Source: Anopheles merus (Eukaryota; Arthropoda; Insecta; Diptera; Culicidae). From it: DNA of 64,000 nucleotides. Shown piece by piece: positions 35,141 to 45,046 of this stretch. The notes beneath the pieces were generated by a model that made no database searches, had not been told where the DNA came from, and was given only the letters and a program-made list of their open reading frames with translations. The DNA lies in assembly GCF_017562075.2 (NCBI RefSeq), contig NC_054084.1:15762798-15826797 (forward strand). Direction: 5' to 3'. Position 1 is the first letter of the stretch; every line of letters starts with the position of its first letter. The translations under genes were made by a program, and so were the position numbers.

Positions 35141-37106
35141 TTAGGCGGCTTCGTTCGCTTTCAGCATCGTTTTCATCTCCACCTCCTGCTTGCTGTCCGG
35201 TGACGACTGCTTTTTGCCCCGGAAATGGCTTTCAATGTCTTCCAGCGTGCGGCCCTTCGTTTCCGGCAGGAAGAAGTACACGAACGCAATACCGAGCATG
35301 GACAGGCAGCCGAACAGGATGAACACGTTCGAGTTACCGATCGTTTCCACCATCGAGGGGTAGATCTTGAGGATGATAAATGACATGGTGTAGCCGAAGA
35401 AGATCGTCAACCCGGACGCGAAGCCACGGATCTTGGTCGGGTAGACTTCCGCATTCATCGAGAAGGGTAGCGTGAGGAAGCCAAGCGTCGCAGTGAAGAT
35501 AAAGGCCACCAGCAGCACGGTCGGGATCCAGCTAAGCGACGTTCCCTTCACCGGATGGATGGCACACACCGCCAGCCCAAACATACATGTCGCCATACCG
35601 AACCCGGAGAACAGGGCCGGCGGTCGGCGACCGAACTTGTCCGAAATGAACGACATCAGCACGGTGGTGACGACACGCGTCAGCCCCACAAACACCGCAC
35701 TCAGGAACGGGTCGATCGCAACGCCCGCCTCGATCGAGAAGCTGGCCGCGTACACAATAATGACGAAGATGCCGGTAAACTGCTGGAAAAAGAAGAACGT
35801 GCACATGATGGCGAGCGGTTTGTACACTTCCGGCTTCTTCAGCTGATCGAGCTTCGACTTTTTGCCATCCTGCGCCGACCGGAACCGGGCAATGTTGTCC
35901 TCGAGCGCCTCCAGCTCGGCCCGTATCTCCGGATGATTCTCCTCCTTGATGGCGCGCACCACCTTGAGGCATCGTTCCGCCTTCGGCATGCGCTTCTTGC
36001 TCACCAGCCAGCTCGGGGACTCGGGCAGCGGTATAACGGTGAGCAGCGACACGACGGTAAAGATGCCACAGATCATGCACACGAACCGCCAATCATTCTG
36101 GCAAACGGTACACGGGAACAGGAATGCACAAGAGAGGGATTAGTGAACAATTGCATTGCTAATGTGCCCGGGCGGAATCTCAATCAATTTCGAACAGGCT
36201 GATAAGCTCGATTGGCGTCGTACACCACCTACCTTGAACACATAGCCGAGCGTGTAGATACTAAGCATGCCGATCGCGGTACAGAAGGCGGTCAGCAGCG
36301 TGAGTCGTCCGCGAAGATTTGGATGGGCGACCTCGGCCGCGTACACCGATGCTGGAGTGCTAGATAAGCCTATCGCAATGCCTGTCCGATTGGGGCAGGG
36401 GGAAGAAGAGGCAAACAACAACAACAAAAACACCGTATCATTAGTGATGGCCATTATGTTTTTTTGGGGTGTCAAAAGGCAATAGATACTGCGACGGACG
36501 GCAAAAAAGCAGATAAAACTGCCGACGGTTGTGACACACACACACGTACGTACCTATAATTATACGGGCCACGATTAGCTGGATAAAGAGGGTCGCACTA
36601 TCGGTGCGGCTCGCGAACGACATGATGGCCCAGGAAACGATCGATATGATGTTGATAAAGTAGAGCGTTTTTTTGCGCCCGACCTTGTCGAGCAGGTAGC
36701 CGGAAAGCAGCCCCCCGAACGGGCACATAATCGACGTGATGGATGCTGTTTTTTTTTCAAAAAGAATAGAAACGCAACGAAATGTGTAAATTGGTTGAGC
36801 CTTCCAAGCGCTTCCAGAAGAAAGCACGTGCTACCGCGTACACCTACCGAACCACGTGGCGTCCGATTCCGTCAGCACCACCGAGGTGGTCGAGTTCGTC
36901 AGCTCGATCATGGCGATCGACGGGAAGCCGATGCCCATGCCGGACGAGATGATCGTAATGTTGGCGACGACGGCCGTCACGATCTGCACGATGGCGGCCC
37001 GGCGCGTCAGCTGCGTCAGGACGGCATGCGTGGGGCTTTTCGTGGGCGATTGCGGCTGCTTTTCGGTCAGGGCGGCCTGCACCTCGGCCGTATCTTTGCC
37101 GCTCAT
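35141..37106 (-). CDS. Facilitated trehalose transporter-like MFS sugar transporter 1, 518 aa
   Basis: This plasma-membrane uniporter probably moves trehalose or another sugar down its gradient. Exons, in coding order: 37106-36848, 36745-36554, 36381-36233 and 36097-35141; 1557 nt, GT-AG, in frame. Twelve membrane helices are expected. Sugar-porter motifs are present: LLDKVGRKKTL after helix 2, VARIIIGIAIG, PASVYAAEVAHPNLRGRL, PLPESPSWL, FFQQFTGI, ISDKFGRRPP and FLPETKGRTLEDIE. The N-terminal tail of about 30 residues is polar. An acceptor (CTTCCCAG) just upstream of the start indicates a leader intron. It is nearly collinear with the partial copy at 62857, while the copy at 45047 is more diverged and lacks the last intron. 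The substrate is inferred from Tret1 resemblance; other hexoses are possible. Confidence 0.92.
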
Positions 37107-39853
37107 GGTGTGGTGTGTGTGTGATGTCCTGGGAAGATGGAGGAAGAAGAAAAACAGACCGATTAGGTAAAGAATATTTTTGAAACGCGAAATCGTACGT
37201 AGTGTGCGGTTGCTAGGGTGGTTACAAGATGGTTAGTACCGATACCGGGCGGGCAACCTGTTGTTTGCTTGTGACGGTTTAAGAAGCACCCGGCCCTGCT
37301 CTTGTTTTTAGCACATCGGAACAAAAGTCCACCGAACAGCACGAAACACCGAACGCGAATAAGGCAAAAGTGATGCTGTGTGCCCTGCCACACTGAGGGT
37401 TCGTTTTTTTTTTTTTTTAATGAACCGATTATTCCAATCTGCGAGGTAGAGCGATTAAGCCTGGACGGGCATAATTCGTGTGTTCCGTTTTGGGGCGCTA
37501 TTCGAAAGGAAAGCATTTCCCTCGGGTTGTTACCTTTTTCTCAAAATCAAAGGCGATAAAAATCGCCACCATAAATTGCGCGAATATATTTACGAAACCG
37601 GTCCCGCGGGAATGAGATTTGAGCAGAAGAAGCGCTTGCCACTGGAACACACTTGTCTCGTTTGCTGTTTGCCAATCAACAAGCACAAGATACGACGCAT
37701 ACTCGTCTCTTCGTTCATCTTCTTCGCTGCTACGCTATTTCGCGCAAGATTAGGGCACCTTGGACCAGAGGGGAGACTTTTCGTTAATCACGCTGTCCGC
37801 TTCGGGACGGCACACGTTCCAGTTGGAACCGGTATCGAGCTGGAGGGTTTTGATTGCTGCTGCTTGGTGAATATCTTTGCCTCCCGCAAGAACCTCCTAC
37901 CAGTGTGCCTTGCTGTGTTGCCTTTGAACATAATTGACCTCAATCAATGAGCTCTGCGGGAGGGTGGGTTGTCGAATGGGTCGATCGGGGGCTTGTTTTG
38001 CACACGTCGGCCGCATTTGTGCGTGTCCGTAAACATTGTTGTTCCGCCCCATGCAAAGCCGCGTACGCGGGAACCGCAAACTTACCACCCAGGCTGCTAG
38101 CGCGGGGCTTGGCTTGGCGATGTGTTTATTGCTCCGTTCAGGCTTGGCTGGTTTCCAGCAACACACACACACACACACGTGCGCAAAATACGATCAGTGG
38201 ATCTATTTTTCCCCTCCGCTAATTTGTGATAGATTTAAAACGTCTTTTTTGTTAATTTTCGTGTCACGGTTTACCCTGCTCCTGATGAGTCAGCCGCCGC
38301 CGGCAGGGCCTACTGAGGATGATCAGCTGTCAACAAAAGCACCGAAATCGACTCACACACACACACACACACACTCAAACGCACGCAGTTGTGTGCCGTG
38401 CTGCTGCTGTTCCGTATGCGAAAGTACGAGCATAAATGTTTACCAATAATACCCCGCACGGTTGTATGTTCCGGAAGGTTTCGTTCGCTTCTTTTTACGT
38501 TTTGCGCGCGCTCCCCCAGAACCGTCATTTGCGCGAAGCATGCGCAGAGAAAGCAAAACGTAACCGCGAATTGGCGGATTTGAACAAGAAAAAGAAAAAA
38601 AAAGAAAAAGAAGGTCACACGGCGCCTTTGGTTTTGACAGCCGCTTGGTGGAGTTTGCAGCGGCCAGAACCGCAGGGGGGCCGCTTTTTTCAAATCGAAC
38701 GATATTGCGGTTTGGTACGAAAAACAAATTTAAAAACAATCAACGGTTTATTTGGTAAGTTTTGATTTTAAAGCTATTTAAACAAACAAGAGTTTTCCGT
38801 ACGCAAAGTGTAATTGCTACGTAATACACCCCAGCACAAACATCGCAAAGAAGGGAAAGATTTACGCAAACAGGTGGCGCTAAATAGTGGACGGAGCGGA
38901 GGACGCGACAAACAAAACCATCTCCTACCCAGGCTGCTAAGATGAATTATGATCAACTTCTGCAAAACGCTGCTGTGGCGCCATTATTGTTTAACACGTT
39001 TAGTCACGTGGGTGAACCAACCCGAGGTTGGTGCGCGTTGGTGCTGAAAACCCTTCAAAATTATGAGCCAATTAATAACGGTACAGGAACGGGTCCTTTT
39101 TCCGGAGCCGTTAGTGGAAGTTGAAGAGCACTGCAGGAGCTTTCCGCAAAACCTACAGAACGGGATATTGTATGTACGACCACCATCCAACGAACCGGTA
39201 CCGTGTAACGCGTCATAGTTGTCCACCCGAAGGTCACTCCATGCTGTTGACCCAATCTAATGCCGCAACAACAACAACAACAACAAGACAGGGCCAGCTC
39301 TGTGTACGAATGCGAATCAATTACGTTTTATGAGCTGCGGAGGCGGGAGAGGTAGCAGGAGACAACCGTTATTAGCTTCGGTCCTCTGCAAAGCCTGAAG
39401 TGGGCAGCCGATTTAACCTTCATTGGGCAGACCGTTTTTTTCTTAATCGATTGGTTAGAGATGATTGGCCTCAAAATGAGACAATTGTTGAGGCGTCAAG
39501 TGTACCCAACCCTCACCTCATTTTATCTGAGTTCTTGCTGAGTACTATAAATGATGAAGTTGGAGCAACGTTCTTTAGCGCTGGAATTAAGCCCGAATGT
39601 GTAACAAACAAACAAAAAGTGACACTTTTCCCGCTCTATTCTTCTCCGGCATCCGGTTTTTTTCATCTTCTTTTTTCGAACATTGTTGATAACAACACCA
39701 CTCATCATCATCAACATCCACGTTTTGCCGCTCTTACGTCATTAGCTCAGGGCGTGCCGGGGTTTGGGGTTGTGCTCCACTATCATTAGTAGGTCGCCGC
39801 CGATGATTGTGAGGATCAGCTCTCAGCGGGCCCTGTTCGTCCATTCTTTCACT
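37107..39853. other. Upstream region of transporter 1; no gene supported
   Basis: The probable leader and promoter of transporter 1 lie just right of 37106. Beyond that I see only short open frames without splice logic or conserved composition, (AC)n tracts near 38161-38178 and 38354-38372, and an A-rich stretch at 38590-38612. Confidence 0.35.
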
Positions 39854-39858
39854 TTATT
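39853..39858 (-). promoter_or_regulatory. Poly(A) signal overlapping the GID8 stop codon
   Basis: The minus strand reads GAATAAAG across the stop (TAA at 39856-39854), so the AATAAA hexamer contains the termination codon. If used, the 3' UTR is only some 10-30 nt. Confidence 0.5.
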
Positions 39859-40558
39859 CCACCTCAAATGTAGCTTCGGCCATAGTTTTCAGCTTGCTGA
39901 ACTGAACCATCTTCCTTTCCAGTTCGGCCTGTGCCCACAGTATCAGCTTGAAGAGATGCTCCATCCGTGCGGAGGGCAATTCCCGATTATCCCAGAGCAG
40001 TAGTGCCTCGTTGACTGTTCGTGCGACCTGATCTCGATGCTGCTGCTCCAGTAAAGTACTAAACGAACTGAATGAGTCCGTGCCACGAGTCTGTGGCAAC
40101 GTCAACAGCAGTGCCATGGTGCGCTCAATCTCACTGGCCACTTGCTGCGTACGTCCTGGACATTCCCATTGCACCGTTTGTGCGTAGTGGAGCGCATCTT
40201 CGACCGAACCAGCTCGTATCAGCTCGATCAGCTGCAGTTGCTGCAGTCGGAACACCATCCAACGGTCACTTTCCGCCAATCCTGGTGCGAAACTGTCCAC
40301 CAAATCCATCGCTTCCAGTGCGTTACCCTGTCGGATGGTTTCGATTATCCGGGAGCGGAAGTCTATCGAACACTCGTTTACCGTTGGTGTGGTGTTGGAT
40401 TCTTGGATGAATTTCTCAGCCGCCTCTTTGAAACCCGCACCGATGAAATAGTTCACAATTAGTTGGTTCAGAGATTCCTTCATCGGTGGATATCCTTGAA
40501 GCCGTTTGTTCCACTCTTCCACCGATGGCGGCTCAGGTTTCGGTTTGGTTGGATTCAT
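39854..40558 (-). CDS. GID8 / TWA1, CTLH E3-ligase core subunit, 234 aa
   Basis: GID8 is the scaffold of the CTLH (GID) ubiquitin ligase, which marks metabolic and developmental regulators for degradation; human GID8 has 228 residues. A LisH motif (about residues 28-60, LNQLIVNYFIGAGFKEAAEK) is followed by CTLH (about 65-120, RSRIIETIRQGNALEAMDLV) and CRA (about 120-220, ending near LFKLILWAQAELERK). The coding region is a single exon. The start at 40558 is the first ATG and gives the expected N-terminus MNPTKPKPEPPSVEEWNKRL. It lies between two sugar-transporter paralogues on the same strand. A small divergent candidate gene starts 122 bp upstream. Confidence 0.95.
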   Translation of the reverse strand: MNPTKPKPEPPSVEEWNKRLQGYPPMKESLNQLIVNYFIGAGFKEAAEKFIQESNTTPTVNECSIDFRSRIIETIRQGNALEAMDLVDSFAPGLAESDRWMVFRLQQLQLIELIRAGSVEDALHYAQTVQWECPGRTQQVASEIERTMALLLTLPQTRGTDSFSSFSTLLEQQHRDQVARTVNEALLLWDNRELPSARMEHLFKLILWAQAELERKMVQFSKLKTMAEATFEVE

Positions 40559-40679
40559 TTTTTGAGGTTCTTTTCTCTCTGGATGTAACTGTTTTTAGGG
40601 AGCAATCGAATAATTTTCTAATTAACAGCAGCTGTGTTTTGTGGCAAAGAACCCCTTTTCCCTGAAAGCGATCGAAGAA

Positions 40680-41075
40680 ATGTCCAACAACCTTCCAACG
40701 GCTACTAGACACGCCGGAAAGCGAAATCGTCTACCCAAAGGGTAGGGCGAGAAATTGTTAACACGTTTTTAACTTCCTTTTTTTGGTTTTGGCTAATGCA
40801 TCACTTTCACTTTCATATTTCACGTTTCTTCCAGCGCGGTTGCTTCCCTGACTGGCTTCAAAAAATTCACTCGCCAAAGAGATGCACAGAAATTTTCCGA
40901 CACAAGATTTAAAGACCCACGAAATACACACGATCGAGTTGCCCTTGACCGAAACTACGGGCGACCGGCCGAACATTCTTGTGGTGACACTGGCGGATGC
41001 GCATCTGCTATTAATAACCGGGACGGTCAAACAGCACTTGCGAATCGGCTGTTGTGTTTCTTTTACAACGATTAA
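40680..41075 (+). CDS. Candidate small basic protein divergent from GID8, 100 aa
   Basis: Two exons are proposed: 40680-40741 and 40835-41075. The intron (93 bp) has a GT donor (GG, then GTAGGG) and a very good 3' end with a branch-like GCTAATG and a long pyrimidine tract (CACGTTTCTTCCAG). The joined frame is open for 100 codons, beginning MSNNLPTATRHAGKRNRLPK and rich in Arg/Lys/Asn, with no recognised domain. Another frame of the second exon is also open. The splice signals argue for a transcript from the GID8 bidirectional promoter, but coding status is uncertain; it may be a non-coding divergent RNA. Confidence 0.35.
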
Positions 41076-41855
41076 CATTTTTTACATTAGATTTTACATA
41101 CTAAATCTCTGTTTCTGTATCGAACTTGTCTCTTTTTCTTCATGTTTCAAGGTTCGAAATTTTCGCGAGCTCGTCTCGTTCTTGTCGCCTTGCGCCGAAA
41201 GTGAAGGCGGATTTTGCACATCGGGTACAACACTCTCTGGGGCAACGCATTGTGCGGAGGATTATCAAAACAGTGAGCAGAAGTACTTAACACCACACCG
41301 AACCCCCAACCATCTTACCCTCTTCCTCAGCCCGCACACCGGGTTACACTTACGCTTCTCGAGAGAAAGAGAGAGGTACACAGCACGCAAAAAACTTTCT
41401 GCGCTGATTTCGAACCACGCGACGGTCAGTTCGGCGATTTGGCAACTGCTCGGCTCACTAACTCGGCTGCGTGAGCGCCCTACACAGGGAGCGATCAAAC
41501 ACTAAAGTTCGTTCGCATCATCCGGCTAGACTAAATACGCGGCATTATCATCCGCGTGTGTTGTGCGCGTGCTCGGTCGCGCACTCGATTCCCGAAGCAC
41601 CGAAACGCACACTATAGTGATGGGTTATCTGGAATCGCTTCCGAGCTTTGGTACTCCGGCTCCGATTCCGGATAAAAAAAAATCGACGATTGCGACGGTG
41701 GAGCCGTGGGGAACCACCCGGATCCGTACGGAGCCGCTAGTCGGCAGCCGGAGACGTCGGAGACGTCGGAGCCGTAGGAGCCATTCGGGGCCGACCGGAC
41801 ACGGGTAGTTTTCTGAAGCACTTCAAATCGCCGGTATAAGTGATACAATGTAATA

Positions 41856-43155
41856 CAGTCTTACCCCGAGCTACGCGAATAATGCATTCCAGGGACATTC
41901 GCGTAACTCGGATTTGCGCGTAAGTCAAAAACCAATTCATAATTTTGAGCCAAAATATGAATGATGAAAAGTTATTCATGGTAAAATGTAATAATTTAAC
42001 TCATTATTCAATTTTATTTCATACAATTCGTGTAGAAAATTCGATTATTTCTGTATACAGGAGATACACGGTTCATGGGGACCGAGAACGGCTGGAAAAT
42101 ATCGCGTAAAATATCGCGAATTTCCGCGTAAGTCTAATCTCGTGATTTTCTGCCAAAATATCACTAATTTTCATGTAATTTGGCAAGTAGGAGGTGGTTT
42201 GAGGCACTTAATTAATTAATTAGAAAACCGCGTATCTCCGAATCCGCGTATAAGAGGTACCGTGTATATCGGGGACTATCTGCATTCAGCGATTTCAAAC
42301 TTTTATCAAAACTGCAGTTTATTTAGAATTATGAGGAAATTGTACCAACTGAATGAACTGTCAAAACTGTTTGTATGACCTGCCAAAAATAAAAATTTAC
42401 GTAACTCGACTGATGCGTAACAAAGTCTATTAAATACAGAGGTTGATGTATAGCTCGATTTTGGTCCACCATTTTGAAAGCTGAACACAAAACCAAGTGT
42501 AACTATACATTTCCTTCTCATGTACGTGGAATTGAGTAGTTTTTTTTCAGTAATTCATCACTTAAAACGACCACAATCAAGAATCTTGCCTCTTAGCTTT
42601 TGTCCTCTTGAGCTGCACACATGACTTGGTCCTAATTTTGGACACTGATCTTGTTACATGGCTGGTCTGGTGGTACAGTCGTCAACTCGTACGACTTAAC
42701 AACATGCCCGTCGTGGGTTCAAGCCCCGAATAGACCCTGCCTCCATACGCAGGACTAACTATCCTGCTACGGTAACAAAAAGTCACTGAAAGTCAGGCCC
42801 ACTTTCACTAGTGGGTACAGGCAGGTCTTGACCGGCAGCGGTTGTTGGACCAAAAGAAGAAGAAAAAAATAGTGTTACAATCGATAATTGCATAAAAATT
42901 GAATTTTTTTTTTGTATTCGTCACATTTTTTAAGTACAAAATTATGAACAAACGTTGCAAAAATGGCCGAAAATACATTCAGACCACTGCATGCCCCACA
43001 ACAAAAACCTCAATGCATGCTGCGATGAAACTATTGAAGCTTTTTCAACTGTCAAAACTTTCCCACGCTTTTTGAACAAATGTTCTGGATGAATCGACAT
43101 CTGTATTATATAGACTTTTATATAGACTTTGGTTGCGTAACTCGGGGAAAGACTT
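41856..43155. mobile_element. Mariner/Tc1-type element nested in the hAT-like element
   Basis: TIRs are CAGTCTTACCCCGAG on the left and CTCGGGGAAAGACTT on the right, with TA on both sides (41854-41855, 43156-43157). Near the ends and within, motifs like GCGTAACTCG and CGCGTAAGTC recur many times in both orientations, as in the subterminal repeats of MITEs. No ORF is supported. Without the SINE it would be about 1.08 kb. Confidence 0.6.
42659..42872 (+). mobile_element. tRNA-derived SINE (SINE200-like), copy 2, 214 bp
   Basis: The A-box-like TGGTACAGTCG and B-box-like GGGTTCAAGCC are about 38 bp apart. The tail is GAAGAAGAA-rich. TGTTACA flanks it at 42652-42658 and 42873-42879. It matches the reverse complement of the copy at 16863-17075 over its length, with scattered differences, and disrupts the surrounding mariner-like element. 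Confidence 0.85.
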
Positions 43156-43489
43156 TACAACATTAGGAATTGATGAATTAAAAAAATGTCTCCTTCATAC
43201 ACCGCAGTAAAGATTTTTTTTAACAATACATGGTTTAATACTCTTTCTTAAGACCTTGGGACACATTTTAAATATAATTTCTAAAAATTTATTTGTTTGT
43301 TTAAACTGCTTTATTTGATAAAAATATGGCTCCGGCTGCCGACTAGCAGCTCAGGCTGCCGACTAGCGGCTCCGGACGATTTCAAGATTGATGTGTTGCA
43401 CCTACCTTCCGGAACCGCTCCCGATTTTGGCGAAGTCTTTCGGACGCTATTCCTCTTTTTTGTTGAATTTACCCATCACTAACGCACAC

Positions 43490-45046
43490 ACGAATGGCCG
43501 CAGCTGGCCGTGTGTGGCTTCGTGCACCGACGGGGACACACACGATCGTTCCCCGGTTCTCACCATCACCAGCAACGGGGCGCGCAAAACTGTGAGTGTG
43601 TACGCGGTTTTTTTTCTTCTCTCTGTTCCCTCTATCATCACCAGCCGTGCCGGATGAATGAATGTTAGTGACGGCACGGCAGAATTGCGTGCGTGTGTTT
43701 GACACCCGGGCGAGGGTTGGCGGCAAAACAAACATTCGAAACGGGCGCCCAAAGCACGTGCTACGCGCGTTGGCTTAGGCAGCATAGTTGCGCCCGGGGA
43801 TCCGCTAATGTTGACCATCCTTGAACTTGATGGATTTATGGAGCGGAGAAGCAGGAGCACGGTGCCACACAGACACACACGGAAGCTTTTTTAGCCCTGT
43901 GTCATGTCGTAATACGCATATTTTGCAGTGTAAAATGTTTGAAGTTGATGCCGGTAGCATACTGCCAATGTGAGCCAGGCCATACTTCATTCATACTTCA
44001 TCGGAGGCGGCTCAATCACGCTAAACGGTAGAGGGACGGGCGGAACGGGAGATTAAATTGCATATGGCTAATTACAATAATTACGGTCCTATCGGGGAGG
44101 GCACAGTGATTAAACCACTCGTCACTTTGTCAACGACGATAATAATGCCTTATCGTGTGTGGTTCGGTACAATTAGCGAGCATAAATTCGGTAGCTCCCC
44201 GAGACGCACGCTGCGTGCGGGTTGGGTTGGGTTGGGTAATTTATTGTCCTAATTAAACGATTAAACGAGGGTTTTTTTTAATCTTCTCATTCTTTATTTG
44301 CTCTCTATATCTCAATCATACACACTCGGTCGGTAAAGGAGTTGATGGGAACTAAATAGTCCTCTTCCGTCGACAAGATATGGAAGAGTGTGTTTGTGTG
44401 TTTCTATTTCCTTTATCGGACACTATTAATGCTATATTAAACTATCAACAACGTATGCGTTGAGATACTATTGACCACATAGTACTATTTCTAGGGTTAA
44501 GGGGGTAGAGGTGGACATTTAAGTTTTCCTTGACGGATCACAGATCTATCGTTGATCACAGAGCGCGGGCTAAATTAATATTAACGATCTACTTCTCTTA
44601 CTATTCCCAGAAGTGCCGGTTTCAATTCGAAATCCAACCGCCAAACGAGTGAACCGCCCGGCCTCTTTCTGCTACGCTATTTTGCTGAGTGTGTGTGTTC
44701 TCCTGGCGCAAGATTAACCACAACGACGCATTCCAATTAAACCTAATCAGCGCATTCCTTCCAAATTAGGGTGTATGTGTATGGTAGTGTCTATGCGTGT
44801 GGCGCTTGACTCCAAACGCCACCAGCCAAAGGATGGTCACCACGGTTGCGTACTTCCAACTGATTGACATCAATTGAACCCAATAATGGTAAGCGAAACT
44901 CCTGAGCAGCAAGGGGACGCATCTGCGTAAGCCGCCACCATCGCACGCTGTGGCGGCGTGCGAGTAAGCCGGCCTCTAAATTGGCGTCAACAAAAGCGCG
45001 TTCGCACGCGTTCTCGTTCGCAAGGCGCGCGTGCCGCCCGGGGCGT
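43490..45046. other. Spacer and 3' UTR of transporter 2
   Basis: No gene is supported. The left part is GC-moderate with short (AC)n tracts. The right part, from about 44300, is AT-rich and probably includes the 3' UTR of the minus-strand transporter that ends at 45047. Confidence 0.35.

Larger units (their letters stand above)
41613..43481. mobile_element. hAT-like non-autonomous element with nested insertions, 1.87 kb
   Basis: The left end is TATAGTGATGGG and the right end CCCATCACTA. They are flanked by a perfect 8-bp duplication ACGCACAC (41605-41612 and 43482-43489), typical of hAT. Inside each end are inverted copies of a GC-rich block (GCTAGTCGGCAGCCGGAG near 41737 against CTCCGGCTGCCGACTAGC near 43328), plus TCCGG-type simple repeats. 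No transposase ORF remains. A mariner-like element (41856-43155) lies inside it, and that in turn contains a SINE (42659-42872). Confidence 0.75.

Noticed and set aside
35555..36202. 215-codon plus-strand frame
   Set aside because: Antisense of transporter 1, rich in His/Arg/Gln as expected of a shadow frame.
36795..37170. Plus-strand frames over the first exon of transporter 1
   Set aside because: Shadows of the conserved minus-strand N-terminus.
40882..41505. 207-codon plus-strand frame
   Set aside because: No splice or start support; a different frame joins to the good splice site at 40834, and composition is not gene-like beyond 41075.
41563..41808. Arg-rich 81-codon frame
   Set aside because: Lies on the left end of the hAT-like element and its simple repeats.
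42659..42872. tRNA gene
   Set aside because: A and B boxes are present but no cloverleaf can be formed; the unit has an A-rich tail and target duplications and a second copy, so it is a SINE.
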